Below are positions 1-12,215 of a stretch of DNA of 35,644 bases, in pieces. The stretch comes from Diaporthe sp. PMI_573 (lineage: Eukaryota; Ascomycota; Sordariomycetes; Diaporthales; Diaporthaceae), in assembly GCA_021399435.1 (NCBI GenBank), contig JAJTUP010000187.1, positions 1-35,644 of the forward strand. Reading direction: 5' to 3'. Every line of letters starts with the position of its first letter. The stretch's first letter is position 1. A program made the position numbers and the translations under genes. A model generated the notes under the pieces. It was not told where the DNA came from, did not search any database, and saw only the letters and a list, made by a program, of their open reading frames with translations.

Positions 1-3000
1 TAGTTAATTTATTCTATTTATCTGTCTATCTGCGGGTATGCCGTTGTTAAGAGCTTGTATTTTGCTCCGAGTTATTTCATTAGTGACTTCTAGAAGTTTA
101 ATATAAAGAGCTTGTCTCTATTTAATACAATTTTATATAGCATTCCGTAATTACTCACAATGATTTGCAAGAATATATATACGAGTTCTTCTACTATACT
201 GGCTTCCTTGTATAGTATAAAGTATACATACTTGCTTAGTCTACAAACTACTACTAGGATGCTGTTAAAAAGCACTTTAGTTAAGGGTTTTTGTAAGAAA
301 GGTAGCTTGATGATAAAGTCTAGACTAATAGATAACCATATAGTTATAGATACTAGTAGGGGCTTTAAAAGTCTATATAGTTTATACCTAGCTGTTTTAT
401 TTTTATTATAAGAATTGTATTACCTAATAATTTCTTCTATTCTCCGTCTAAGGTTTGGGATCTAGTAAGTTTGCTAGATTTTCTTGACTATTGCTAATAT
501 ACCTTAGTGTCTATATACTAGAGCTTTGTATATTTCCTTGATTAAGTTATCTTGTTTTTTAAGATCGGTAGGTATCTCTTTAGGTATAGTATTAACTCTA
601 AATGTAGCGTTGAGTTCTCGGTTAAATATAAGGCTCCTATCTTCTTGAGTTCTAAAAATTGTCTACTCGGTAGAAGATTCTTTATTTTAATAATTAGGTT
701 ACCTGCTAAGAGCGTCTACTTAAGCGTTCTTAATTCTATCTATGTATATAACTTTAATATCAAATTATAAGAGAAATTCTATATATCTAACCTATCTTTT
801 GTTAAGTTATTTAGTTATAATAAAGATTATTAGGTTTTTATAATCCGTGTAGAGTTTAATTTGTTTCCTGGCTCCAATAAGGTAGTGTTGCCATTCCTAG
901 AAGGCATATACTATTGCCATAAATTCTTTATTTGGTATAGCGTAGCATGTCTCTAGTCTATTAAATTTCTTACTAAAGTTTGCGATAATATATATTTGTT
1001 CTCGGTCATCCCTTTAGGTGAGTTCTCTGCCTGCTGCATCATTAGAGGCGTCTATATATATCTCAAATTCCTTAGTAGAATCTGCTTTTTTAAGTACTAA
1101 GTCTTTAGTAACCTTATCCTTAATTTCGTCAAATGTTTGTTAAGTTTCTATTATCTATTTAAATGTTTATTCTTTTTTAGTAAGATCTATAAAGGGCTTG
1201 TAAATACCGCTATAGTTTCAGACAAACTGTCTGTAGAAGTTGGCGTAGCCTAAAAATACTCTAATGTCTTTAATATATATTAGTATTGGCTATTTCTTAA
1301 TTGCTTAGACTTTGTCTTTTTACATCCTAATAAGCCCTAGTTTAATAGTATATCCAAGGTAGTCGACTTTCTAAATATAGAAAAAGCTTTTCTCCGGTTC
1401 TACTAGGAGGTCTACATCCTAAAGCTTCTAAAGTATTAGCTTGACGTATTCTTTATATTCTTCAAGGGTCTGTAAGAAGATAAAAATATTATCTAGATAG
1501 GCAATAACAATAATATCAAGGTATTTATATAAAACATAGTTAATCATTTCTTAAAATAATATTAATATATTAGTTAATCCGAAAGGCATAACCATATATT
1601 CATAGTGTTCATAGCGTATACAAAATACGGTTTTCTACTCTTTTTTTTCCTTTATTTGGATAAGGTTGTAGGCTTCTTTAAGGTCAAGGGCTGTAAACTA
1701 TTATGCTCCTTATAGTCGGTCTCGTAGTTTCTTGATAAAAAGTAGCGGGTATTGATTTTTAATAATAATGTCGTTAAGCTATCAATAGTTCACACAAAGT
1801 TGTAATTTGCCGTTCTTCTTGGGTATAAATAGGATTGGGTATCTTGCTGGAGATCTTAAAGATTATATGTATCCTTTTTTAAAGTTCTTATCTAGGTATT
1901 TCCTAAATACCTTAAGCTATTCTTCGTTAAGTTTGTAGATTTTGTAAAACTTTGGTATCTTTCCTTCTTATATAGATATTTCGTAGTCTTATTGGCTGTA
2001 TTTGGGGATTCCTGTATTAAGTTCCTCCTAAAATACTTTTCTAAACTCGTAGTATTCTCTTAATATTTGTTTAAATTTTGCTAGTATACTTTATTCCCTA
2101 CGCTAATGTAGGTAGAGGAGGTATTACTTTGTCTCTTGTTTGTAAGTAATGCTGTATGTTAATTAACTTCAGCTTTTCCTTAAAATCTTCGAGTAATCTA
2201 ATCCTTCTCTGTTTTTCCAAAGCTGAGTTCTTTCCTGACTACTTCTAGAGATATCTATAGATTTATTTAAACGCGTTTCTTTGTTGTCCTTAGCGACTAA
2301 ACTCTATCCCGCGCTATTAATTACAACCTTCTTCTAAGAAATAGCATTGTTCCAAAAGATCTGGCTAGTAGTTTAATTAATTTAGGAATTTATGGCCCTT
2401 AGCTATAGAAGTCCTAAAATCAGTTTATATTGTGCTATATCCGTAATATCTAAAGTTATAAAGGTTTTGTGTCCTTAAATTAAGATAGGTAGATAATCAG
2501 TCTCTATATTAATTACTCCATTTCTATATCCTACTTCTATACCTTTTATAATATTAAGTCTATAGGGGTCTTCCTTCTGATACTATAAAATCTCGTCCTA
2601 TTAATGATTCCTGGTAATATAAAGTTGCCCTAAGCGTTATTATCTAATAGTACGCTATATGTTTTTCTATTAATTTCTGCCTTTAGCAAAATATATATAT
2701 AGTGGCTTGTCTATATTGTATACAGGGACCGTTAGTCTATAATTGACTATTATTCCTTTACAGGTAATTGTTGTCTTTTCCTAATTCTTGCTGGGTCTTA
2801 GTCTAGATTCTTATAGTATATTGTTTCCTTAACTAGTTGTAGTACCAGCTCATTAGCTTATATTCCCTGTAAATAGGGCATCCTAGTAATCCGTAGTCCT
2901 AGGGTCGCCATTTACCGCGTAGGTATTCTAAGGGTAGCTGGGGGTTTAGAATAAAAAGGGTATAGGCTTTCTCTTTGTAATATTTGTTGGGTTTCTAGTA

Positions 3001-4740
3001 GTAAAGCTTGTCTTCCTTATATACCCTAGTAATAGGTTCTTTGCCAAAGTGTCGGGAAAATAGGTTAAACTTGGCTTTTTCTCTAAAATAAGTATGGTAG
3101 AGATTTTAGATATAGGAGGCCTAGGAGATTTCCTTATATTCTAGGTATCCTGGCTATAGGCGTAGTTTATCACCCATTCTACACTTCTCAGGCAGCTAGT
3201 TAAGTTCCTACATTACTTATATTAACTAGATTCCTATAATAGTAATTCTAGTAGTACTAGTATCTAGAGTAATAGAGATACTGTGTTCTAGGTATCTTTC
3301 AGGGTTCTTATTAGGGTTTTCAGTAGGGTCTTCTTGTATATTGTCTGGTTATTATTAGGCATCGTTCTAGGAGTTGTTTACTCCTATATACTTATTGTTT
3401 AAATAATCCGAGTCGCTGTTATTTATTACTATATTGTATAGTGGTCCTTGTCTTCCTATTGCTAACTGTCTTTCCTGTCAAGGTTTCTTAGAAAACTATC
3501 TAGAGGCTTCTTTCTCTAAGAGGTATAGTACGCATTAATTGTTAAAATAGAAGGTCTAGTTAAGAGTTCCGTGTCGTTTCTTAGCGTCTGCTACTTGCTT
3601 TAAGTTAGGTAGGTAGTCGTCTGGATTCTTGGGTTCTTATTTGTTAAGGTAGATTAGATATTCTATATAGAGGTTAGGTTAATATAAGTAGTTTGTTCTG
3701 CCTTCCGGGTATACCGGGCATTGCTCGTCAAGTAAGCAGCTATACTATTGGTATAGTTCTTGTTGTTAAGTTACATTAACCTGTTGTCGTCCTTTAGGAA
3801 CTGGCTTCTATTGTTTTTTAGGCTGGCGGCATTCCCTTACAAAGTGTTTAGACTTTCTGTAGTTATAGTATACTTTGCTAGTTGGTTTTCATTATACCGC
3901 GTCAAGTTTTATAGGGCCTAAATAGGTTCCGCTAGCCGTACTATTATATTCTCGTTAGTGTCGAGATTGATAGTTATTATAGAAGTTACCACTATACTAG
4001 TACTTCCTTCCTGTATTTGGCTAGTTTCGAGGTTTCTATAAGTTATTAGGTATCTTGCGCTATTGTTCCTGTCTTTGTTTAAAGAGGCGGTTGTTAATAT
4101 ACATAGCTATAGACATATATTTAGCAAAGTCGTCGGGTCGGTCTAGTTTGGCAATTTTGTCCTTTACATCCTCCTTAAGTCCTTCGTAGAACTGGCTTAT
4201 AAGTGCATCTTCTCCCCAACTAATATAGGTGGTAAGTTGCTTAAAGTAGGCCGCATAGGTTAATATCGACCTAGTCTGCCTAAGCTACATAAGTTGTCTC
4301 TCAGCGGTTCTATCTTTGTTGGAATCTCTTAAAGCATCTTTAAGAGTTTGTTTAAAATAGTCGAAGGTCTTAAAGATCTTCTTAGTATTATCGTCTCAAT
4401 CCTTCTTGTCGTTTTCCAGATAGTCCCTTAGGGTAGGTTTAAACCAAGCAAGTGCGTTCCCTTTAAGGCGATGTCTAGTAAAGATGATCTTATTATGGTG
4501 GGTTTTAAACTAAAGGTGGTTGTGTTTAAAGTAGGCACGATACTACGTGAGGAACCCCTGGAGGGTTTCCTTGTCTCCCTTATAGGGGCCGGGCTTGTCT
4601 ATCTTAAAAGCCTTGGCTTGCTGGAGGGTATAGAGATGCATTATCTCCTGCTAAAGTTGGCCAATCTAATCACCTATTTCCTTAATGGAGTCAGCTTTGG
4701 TCTAGGCAACCTGGGAGGCGGTAGGAGTCTAAGGCGCCAT
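1..4740 (-). pseudogene. Ty3/gypsy retrotransposon relic (gag-pol), RIP-decayed, truncated by the window start
   Basis: Reading the minus strand, gag starts at an ATG at 4740-4738 and soon meets TAG codons where Gln is expected. A zinc knuckle near 3840-3880 has its cysteines changed to Tyr. The aspartic protease core (LLD-N-NA, from LLDSGA) lies near 2600-2690. Reverse transcriptase covers roughly 2100-1250: a block beginning SPILFIPKKNGK lies near 1800-1850, and the catalytic YLDD box reads YLDN at about 1480-1515. RNase H follows, with YIDAS near 1040-1070 and TDYKNL near 820-860, then an ADALSRR-like end near 690. Integrase should continue below position 1. The order gag-PR-RT-RH-(INT) is that of Ty3/gypsy. 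Stops are mostly CAG or CAA changed to TAG or TAA, as RIP produces. No functional product is expected. Family assignment is firm; exact ends are not. Confidence 0.85.
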
Positions 4741-5000
4741 TGTGTTGTTGATATTATATAGTCGGTAACCACGTAGCTATACTAAACAAGAGTTGTTAAA
4801 ATATAATAATTATACTAAACCTTTGTAGGGTTTAGTAAGTAACCTGTAGGGTTTATGTTAGCAATACGGCGTAGAGGTAATACTTAACTATATAGTGTAA
4901 AACATGATGATTTTTCGAGTATAATTACTAGCTGTAAGGCTATCTAATTATTAGACTAAATACTTAGATTGACGACTGAAGAGTCTGTTTTATAAAAGCT
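4741..5000. other. AT-rich leader or 5' LTR remnant of the gypsy relic
   Basis: This stretch lies directly upstream of the decayed gag start on the minus strand, where a primer-binding site and 5' LTR would be expected. The motif 'tgtagggtttagtaagtaac' is partly repeated at 4825-4855. No clear LTR ends, primer-binding site or gene could be recognised. Confidence 0.3.
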
Positions 5001-5009
5001 ATCTACTGT

Positions 5010-5335
5010 AGTGATAACCATGTTTTTATATGTTCTGACTTTTTATCCGTTCTGGGTGTTAGACCGCTGGAATTGTAAGCGATTGTTGCGGTCCTCCCCT
5101 GTAGTCGATAGGACCGCCGTCGGTCCTGTCGGTCTACCCTGGTTAGTAGGTCCCTGACCCTAACCCTAGCCTTGGCATGCCTTGCTGACTTTGCCCTCAA
5201 GTGCCTGCGGGGCTGCGTCGTGGCATCTAATTCTGATTGCCGGGGTTATTGAAACGGGTCCCTTGGGTGCTACGCCTGTTGGTTTATAATAACAACAACC
5301 CTCCAGACCATATTGTATAATAGCTAAAGCAATAA
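5010..5335. other. GC-rich patch with a short telomere-like motif
   Basis: About 300 bp are clearly richer in G and C than the RIP-decayed DNA on both sides. They include a CCCTAACCCTAG motif at 5158-5169, resembling two CCCTAA telomere units. Two short open frames on the minus strand show no recognisable protein and are probably chance. The patch could be an undecayed remnant of a leader, LTR or inserted fragment. Two units are too few to indicate a telomere. Confidence 0.35.
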
Positions 5336-5429
5336 AATGCTTTATATACAAGAAGGAGGGGTGCTGGTCTATAAACTATATAGACAAGGAAAGGATAGAT
5401 ATACAAAAACAATACCTCTAGGCGTGTAA

Positions 5430-8400
5430 AGACTTTAAGTAAGAACCTATTCTGGAAGAAAAGAAGTTTGCTACCTACTTGCTTAAATATAAAGGGGAGG
5501 ATCTACTATATAAAGTGAAAGACTTACTATTTGATCCGTAAAACATAGACAATAAGGCTATCCCCCAACAAAATCTAGTAGATTTTACATTTAACTACCG
5601 TATAACTAGGGAGGACATCTATACAGCCCCAAAAGTAACTAAAGCAAGTTACTTTATACTATATAACCTATATAGTACAAAGTATTAGAGAGAGCTCTAG
5701 GATACAAAGGCTACCAAGTTTTCTATAGTAGGGATGCTACAAGCATTAGCCTATATCCATAAAAACCCAGGTATAAAGATTAGATAAGGTATAGATATAG
5801 CTAAAGTTAAATTTAGCAATAGTAATGCTATTTCAGTGGTTAGTATAATTAAGGTTATAAACCAGCTAGGAAGTATTATATACTATATCCTAGATACATT
5901 AACCCCCTTTCTATTTTCCCTATATAATGTAGACAGGCTAAAAGTATACTTTAACAACCTATTAAATATTATTATATAAAGGGATACAACAATTCCGGTA
6001 GTTAGGAAATGGGGATATATATTTTTTAATACAAGCCGTATAGAGGCTAGAGTATTCCTTACAAAGCTATAGCTTAGGAGACTCTACAGACAATTTGGGC
6101 ACCCTTATATAGACAGACTATACAAGTTATTAAGGAATACAGGGTATAATAATGTTAAAGAGGCAATTTTAGAGAAGATTTAGAAGTTCTGCCACTTCTG
6201 CTAACTATATAATCTATCACCAAAGAGATTTAAGTTCTTAATTAAAGACAAAAGCCACTTTAACTACAAAGTAGTTATTAACGTTATATACCTAGGTAAA
6301 AGAAATATACTTTATGTAATTAACTTAGATATAAGCTTCCAAGCAGCCATATCTCTTAGCTCTCTCTCCGCACAAGATACCTAGAATATACTATACAAGT
6401 ACTAGATCTATATGTACATTAGTCCACTAGACTACATTATATATAATCCGAGAACTAACTTTGCTTTAGAGAAATTCCGAAACAATGTAAAGATTATGGG
6501 AATTACGTATAAAGAGATGCCCATAGAAGTATACTAGGCTTTGGGCAAGGTTAAATACTTGCATAGGCCCCTAAAAAGAGCTTTTAAGATTTTAAAGACT
6601 AAGATTGGCTACTATATAGACGACAAAACAATTCTATAAATAGCCGTAAAGGCACTAAATAATATTACGGGCTTAAATAGCATTATATCAACACTCCTAG
6701 TTTTTAAAGCATACCCATAGATATTATAAGATTTACCGCCCTTACTAGATATTACACAACGAGTACTAGTAGTTTAGAAAGTAATAAGGATACTATATAT
6801 AATCTGAGCCAAGGTAGAAGTTAACTATATAATTAACACTAGAAATAGACCAGACCTCTAGTCTACCTTGTCCCTACCAATTTAGAGTAAAGTCCTGATC
6901 TAAAGGGAAAACAAAAAGTAGAAGAAACTATATAAGGTTAACAGTATTAAAGGTTACACAGTTATAATAGGTACAACAAATGGTCTAATCTCTTTATATA
7001 CAACACATGTAAAGCTATATTATTGTATAGAGAAATCCCTTCTATAAGATAAGTTAGATACCCCTAAGCCTATTGTATGAGAACAGCCTTAGCCAAGAAA
7101 GAGAGGGTGACTAAAAAAAGCCACCAGGCACCCTATTTAACCTATAAGAAAAAGACAACCCCATAGAGCTGCCGTACAACTAACCTTTGTTACATACATG
7201 CTATAGCTATTAGGTATTTTTCTCACCTAAAAGGAGAAGGACTTATACAATTTAGTAGTCAAACTTTGCTAAAACAATGTCATTACTACTCCTAGAAAAC
7301 CGTTTAAAGAGTCTAATACACTAAAAATAAATACACTAGCCAGTAAGGATGTCTTTTAATTCATTCAATATAATGTAAAACAACATAGTAGGCTCTGGAT
7401 TTTCAAGACAAAGATAGTATAAGAGGTAAAGAATAGGTCGACTAAGCCAATAGAGAAATCTAGGCTTATTATACAAGGGTATAGAGACTTAAAGAAGGAG
7501 GTAATCCTGACCCAAGCTCCTACTATCTAAAAAATAAGCCAGAGACTCATCCTCGCACTAGAACCAACCCTCATACTATACTTTTACTGCCAAGGAGAAT
7601 TAAGAGACATTATACAGGCCTATACCTAATCACACAACCCCCTTACTCATACTATTCTGGCAGAGCTGCTAGTAGAGCTGTGTAATTAATATCTACTAGA
7701 AACTATACTTCTAATTTAGAAACCATTATATAGACTAGCAGAGTTAGGTTTATACTAATATAAGATATATTATTTACACTATATTAAAGTTTTGGGGATA
7801 AAGGTCTCTATATATAATCTATACTTGTTGTTTACTATAAATAGACTATATAACTTTAGAATTACTAAAATATAGATAAATAATACCTTTGGCTTTGTAA
7901 CTATCTAATTCTCTGGAAAAGAAAAAAAGAAACTATATAATAAAAAGTTTTATATAAAGGATAAGTAAATCCTAGAACCAAAACAGCTAATTAAGTTTAA
8001 TAGAGAGAAGATTAAGTTTAATAAAGACAACATTACCTTTATATAGAAAGGCTAAGTAGCAAACTTAATACTAATTAACCTAAAGGCTAAAGATATACCC
8101 TAATAGTATATTGCCTAGCGTATAAGGGGTGCCTATATTACATTAATCTGCTAACTAGAAGCTGTGTATAACCTATTATTAGTAGCTTAGATTAAAGACC
8201 TAGAGAAGAAAGATATAGATGTATTTAATATATAAATCAAGTAGTAGATAGAAAACCCTAAAAGAGAGATTATATTTATTTTACTTAACCTAGAGCGTAT
8301 AAAGCTCTATGTTTTTATAGATAGATCCTTTGCTAATAATATAGACCTTAGTTTGTAACTAGGCTTTATTATTATACTAGTAGTAGAAACTAACTATATA

Positions 8401-8842
8401 AGGGAGGACTTTAAAATTTATAAAAATATTGTATACTAAAATTTGATAAAGTATAAAAAAGTAATTCGAAGCGTATTAGTAAGTGAGCTATATGGAATAA
8501 TAACTAGGTTTAATAGTGGTATGGTACTTAGTATAATATTAAACTAGGTAATAAACTGTCTGGAAATGTTAAGAATTTTAGTTATTATCTATATAGATTT
8601 AAGATTATTATATAACTGTTTAGTTAGGCTGGGTATGATAGATGAGAAGAGACTAATAATTGACATTATATTATTAAGGGAAGTATATAAAAAGAAAGAA
8701 ATTTCTAAAGTATGGTGGATTGATAGGAAAGATAACCCAGCTGATGCTTGTACAAAGAAGGCACTAAATAGAGTATTAGAAAAGCTGATCTTAATAAATA
8801 TATTAAAGATTAGGGTGGAGGTGTATGTAGAATGCCTTAGCT
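5430..8842 (+). pseudogene. Ty1/copia retrotransposon polyprotein relic, RIP-decayed
   Basis: When stops are read through, the plus-strand frames follow the order of fungal copia polyproteins. A protease-like part with the TPFLFSLYNVDRL block lies near 5900-5945. The GAG-pre-integrase zinc-binding part begins FGHPYIDRLYKLL near 6095 and has its FCHFC pair near 6190. The integrase core runs over about 6230-6720. Reverse transcriptase segments fall around 7330-8100, and RNase H around 8290-8842 ends in a WWIDRKDNPADACTKKAL block near 8715-8770. Dozens of TAG and TAA codons stand at former Gln or Trp positions. The longest surviving open piece, 8566-8842, is the RNase H tail. The gag start is uncertain and LTRs were not resolved. 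It cannot encode a working polyprotein. Confidence 0.82.
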
Positions 8843-8854
8843 AGAAGGAATAAG

Positions 8855-9260
8855 GGAAGAGATGCTTAACTAGAGGGTATAAGGATAAGAAAAAATTGAC
8901 TAGAGGGTATAAAAATAAGAAGAAATTGACTAGAGGGTATAAAGACAAGAAGAAAAAAGCTGTAAGATAGCCGTATAAAAACTTAAGGACTGTAGGAAGA
9001 TAGGCCTAAGATAGCTACAGGATAGCATAAGGATGTATAAAGGATATAGCCAGGATAGGCTTAGGACAGACCTAAAATGCATGAAGGATATAGCTAGAAT
9101 ACTTTAAGACATATAAAGGATATGGCTAAGATACTTTAAAACATATAAGGATATAACCAAAATATCTTAGGACATAGTCAGGACCTTTTAAAACAAAACT
9201 AAGATATCTTAGGCCGTATAATAGACCTTAAAGACTATACCTAAGACCTAAGAGGATTGT
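8855..9260. repeat. Degenerate tandem repeats downstream of the copia relic
   Basis: Between about 8868 and 8962 a unit of about 31 bp with the core 'actagagggtataa' occurs three times in tandem. From about 9040 to 9250 a looser repeat based on 'aggatatagctaagatactt' follows several times. The block may belong to the 3' untranslated region or LTR of the copia relic. No gene is visible. Confidence 0.6.
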
Positions 9261-10250
9261 ATAAGGCTAGCTATAAGATTTAGCAACTATATAATAGGAA
9301 ACTTTTTATAATTGTTAGGAAGTATTTATATAAAGAAAAAGTAGTAAGAGGAGAATCAAATTTTGGTTATAGTGTATAGAAAAATTATTGTATAAACCCA
9401 AGACCTAGGACATATCTACTTAACTATATGTTTAAAGGTGTATGGATTAATTAGAAAACCCTTATCTTCCTACTTAATCTCCTGCTTAATATCCTCTAAG
9501 GTTACCGAGCTATAAGAAGGTCCCGGGCTATTATTGTCTGAACTGTTTCTACTACTATAGCTACTACAACCTTCACAACTTCCTTTATAAGCACAGGCTT
9601 TGCGCGGCTAGTAGTTTTTATAATAAGGGTACTGGTAACCCTGCAACTGCTAGACGTAACCTATATAAGTACCCCCCTAAAATCTAGGCAGCTGAAAATA
9701 TTCCTTAAACTAGCACGTGTTAGGTAAACTGTGCGAGCATTTAATGTATTAATTGCTATTCTAATTACGTAACTGAATTAGGATCGCGTAGTAGTAGCTT
9801 AGATGATAAATAATATAGGTGATAATGTCGACTGGCTGTATATTAATATCGTATAGTATTTAAATATTGTGTGAGGGGAGTGTGGTAATTATATACTTAG
9901 TATTCTTTGAAAATATTAGAGTAGGAATAATAGTGGGAAAAGGGTTGTATAGATATTAATAATGAGAGAGGCTAGGAAAGTATGATTTAGAAAGTAACTG
10001 GTGAGGAGGGTTACAATCCGACAGCTTATAGTTAAACTAGGAATATATGTTAAAGTACTAAAGAGAGGCGTGAAAGGAGACTGGGTAGGGCCTGCCTATA
10101 GAGCAGGGACAGGTGCTATAACGGTAGACATAGGTATAGGCAAAGTATACAAAGAGAGAGGCAACTTACGAGGGCTGCGTGGAGAACTATAATTAGATAT
10201 CGTATAAAGAAGTTTGATAATGAAGGTAAGTTTTAAAGATGTTTGGATCG
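9261..10250. other. AT-rich intergenic DNA, no supported gene
   Basis: About 1 kb with many in-frame stops on both strands. A 63-codon open frame at 10001-10192 starts with GTG and resembles nothing recognisable. Some G/C-containing stretches (9500-9680) may be decayed transposon ends, but no termini or domains could be identified. Confidence 0.4.
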
Positions 10251-10261
10251 TACAACATATA

Positions 10262-10310
10262 AGGTATATATATATATGTGTATGTGAGAGAGAGAGAGGG
10301 AGAGTATTGT
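10262..10310. repeat. Microsatellite (TA)n, (GA)n
   Basis: A simple-sequence run of alternating TA, then TG, then GA dinucleotides. Confidence 0.85.
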
Positions 10311-11134
10311 GTGATAGAGAAGAAGAGAGGGAAGGTTAAAGTAGAAGGTAAAGGTAAAGGGGTTTTTGTGCTGGTACTAGAAGGGTACTGTATATAGACT
10401 ACTCTAGCTGGCTGGGAAAAAGAGATTATTCGTATAAGTGAGTTATAGGTAATAGTCCCTTCTAGTACCTTTTGGCCAGTATGATGAAAAGTCGTAAGAA
10501 AAGGTGGTTGGAAAGTAGGTTAGAAAGGGTGCTGAGAAGAAGGCTGAGAAAGTTGGTGTAATAAGTACCTAATATAGACTATTAGGTAAAGGTTTGCTTA
10601 TATTGTATGATTATAAAGCCAGGGTAGTATAACCTACCTGGCTAGGGTAAATTTCTTTTGTATGGGAAAGGGCGTATGAGTAATTTAACTTGCTTGACCG
10701 GTCTAAAAGGGAGTGTGTAATTAGAAAACAAAAGACCCCTAGTATTGGAATAGCACTGAGGCTGATTGTATAGAGCCATCTTGGCTAGGGAGGATAACTA
10801 ATTAGGTAAGGGAGTATATATAGACCTCTTAGGTCTGCGTGTAAACTTCCCTGCTTGTTTCATAGTTTAGATAGATATTAATAAATTTAGAACTAATTGT
10901 ATAGATACATACGTATATATATTATACTATATGGCAAAGGCTATTTAATAATAAGTATTTATTTTTATAAACTATTTATTATCTATATAAATATCTATAA
11001 CTATAGTATTAATAAAACTTTATTTATATATTTAATTAATATTATTAAAAATAAAGTTAAATTAATTAATTTAAAACTATATTTAAATAAATATTAATTA
11101 AACTTACTAAAATATTTTTATAGTTTAATAGTTT
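10311..11134. other. AT-rich intergenic DNA, no supported gene
   Basis: Purine-rich at first (10311-10560), then strongly AT-rich. A TATA-like stretch 'agtatatatagac' lies near 10812, but no gene follows it. The 66-codon open frame at 10897-11097 consists almost only of I, Y, N, K and L, as expected by chance from AT-rich DNA. It is probably decayed repeat DNA of unrecognised origin. Confidence 0.4.
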
Positions 11135-11654
11135 TGTTAAACAGAAACGCTCATTTAGGTGTGGGCGCTACACGTAGGGAGTTACCCTAGACTTCATGGA
11201 AGGAGTTACCCTAGACTTTTTACGAGTGGCGTGCGCGCTGGTAGATGAGTTTGGTGGCCGTGAGTTGATTTTTTAGGCTATTGTAAGACCCTAACTTCGA
11301 ACCTCTACATTCCCCTTATTTCTTACCCAAAAAGCATGTAACCTAGTTTGTTAGATAGCCTGATTTCTAAAGTTTATCTGTATTTAGTTTGGTTACTGTC
11401 AGGGTTAGGGTTGGCTGGCTGTTTGAAGCTAAAGATGGTGGGTCTAAGGGCTGAATTTTCTGGCCCCTCCATTCCTGTACCAGAGCCAACCGTAGCGTGC
11501 CCAGGGTTGAGGTCATGTCGGAGGGACTGTGAGGAGGGCTGATAGAAGCCCACTCAAATTCAATGCAAAGTTGTCCAAACCATTCTCAAGCGTCTTAACA
11601 AGACCTCAGTGCACCCTACTGCTACCTGACTCCCATTCGATCCACCAACCTTTA
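11135..11654 (+). repeat. LTR-like repeat, left copy (inverted partner at 12216-12726)
   Basis: This segment of about 520 bp is similar along its whole length to the reverse complement of 12216-12726. It begins TGTTAAACAG and ends ACCTTTA; the partner ends ACCTTCA, so the ancestral ends were probably TG...CA as in an LTR. Inside is AGGGTTAGGGTT at 11401-11412. No matching target duplication was found on either side, so solo LTR is likely but not proven. Short open frames inside are not genes. Confidence 0.65.
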
Positions 11655-11656
11655 GA

Positions 11657-12161
11657 TGTTAAACAGTGTCCTGAAAATATAAGTTGTTCTTACTAGCTTG
11701 TAAGTGCAGCGCGTTGCTTTTGCAGCTAATATAGCGGCTATTTTCTCAATATGGTAGCTACAACTGGCTTGTCAGAACCTTCGCAACAGAGGTCGCAAGT
11801 TCGATTCACCCCGACGTCAAAGTTAGTCTGTTTTTTCAGGCTGTCCCGGCTTTTCAGCTGGGCCCTAGCTGAGTCACTAGGTAGTAAGAGTCATTAAGTC
11901 CTAATAAGAGGGTTATTGCTGAAGATTTCGACAGAATAGGTCTATTGCCGAATATTTCTACAGAATAGGCATACCGTAAGACTTATTAGGCAGGCCACTT
12001 TGGAGTTGCTAAACAATGGAAGCAATCTCTATTCTAGCTTGGGCGCCTAGAATATCGTCTGAGAAGGGGTGTTAAACAGTGTCCTGAAAATATAAGTTGT
12101 TCTTACTAGCTTGTAAGTGCAGCGCGTTGCTTTTGCAGCTAGTATAGCGGCTATTTTCTCA
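11657..12161 (+). mobile_element. TRIM/SMART-like mini LTR retroelement (505 bp)
   Basis: Two 92-bp direct repeats, at 11657-11748 and 12070-12161, differ at one visible base and both run from TG to CA. Three bases after the left repeat comes TGGTAGC at 11752, a plausible tRNA primer-binding site because it begins with the complement of a tRNA CCA end. The purine tract GAGAAGGGG at 12061-12069 directly precedes the right repeat, as a polypurine tract should. The 320-bp interior has no coding capacity. It contains a tRNA-like stretch with a B-box-like AGTTCGATTC near 11810, and an imperfect duplication of about 30 bp around 11925-11970. Such an element would need proteins from another retrotransposon. 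No flanking target duplication was seen (TTAGA against ATAAG). Confidence 0.65.
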
Positions 12162-12215
12162 ATAAGTTTTATTTAAAAAGATAAAAGTTTAAATTTCTAA
12201 ATAGAAAATATATTC

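Noticed and set aside
4471..4761. 96-codon plus-strand frame near the end of the gypsy relic
   Set aside because: It is antisense to gag, whose decayed reading begins MAP with RIP stops on the minus strand.
5158..5169. Telomere-like CCCTAACCCTAG considered as a chromosome end
   Set aside because: Only two units, with repeat DNA continuing on both sides.
10001..10192. 63-codon frame in AT-rich DNA
   Set aside because: GTG start, no homologous feature and no regulatory context; open by chance.
11752..11820. tRNA gene
   Set aside because: A B-box-like AGTTCGATTC and a weak A box are present, but acceptor and T stems do not pair properly; treated as tRNA-like sequence inside the TRIM.
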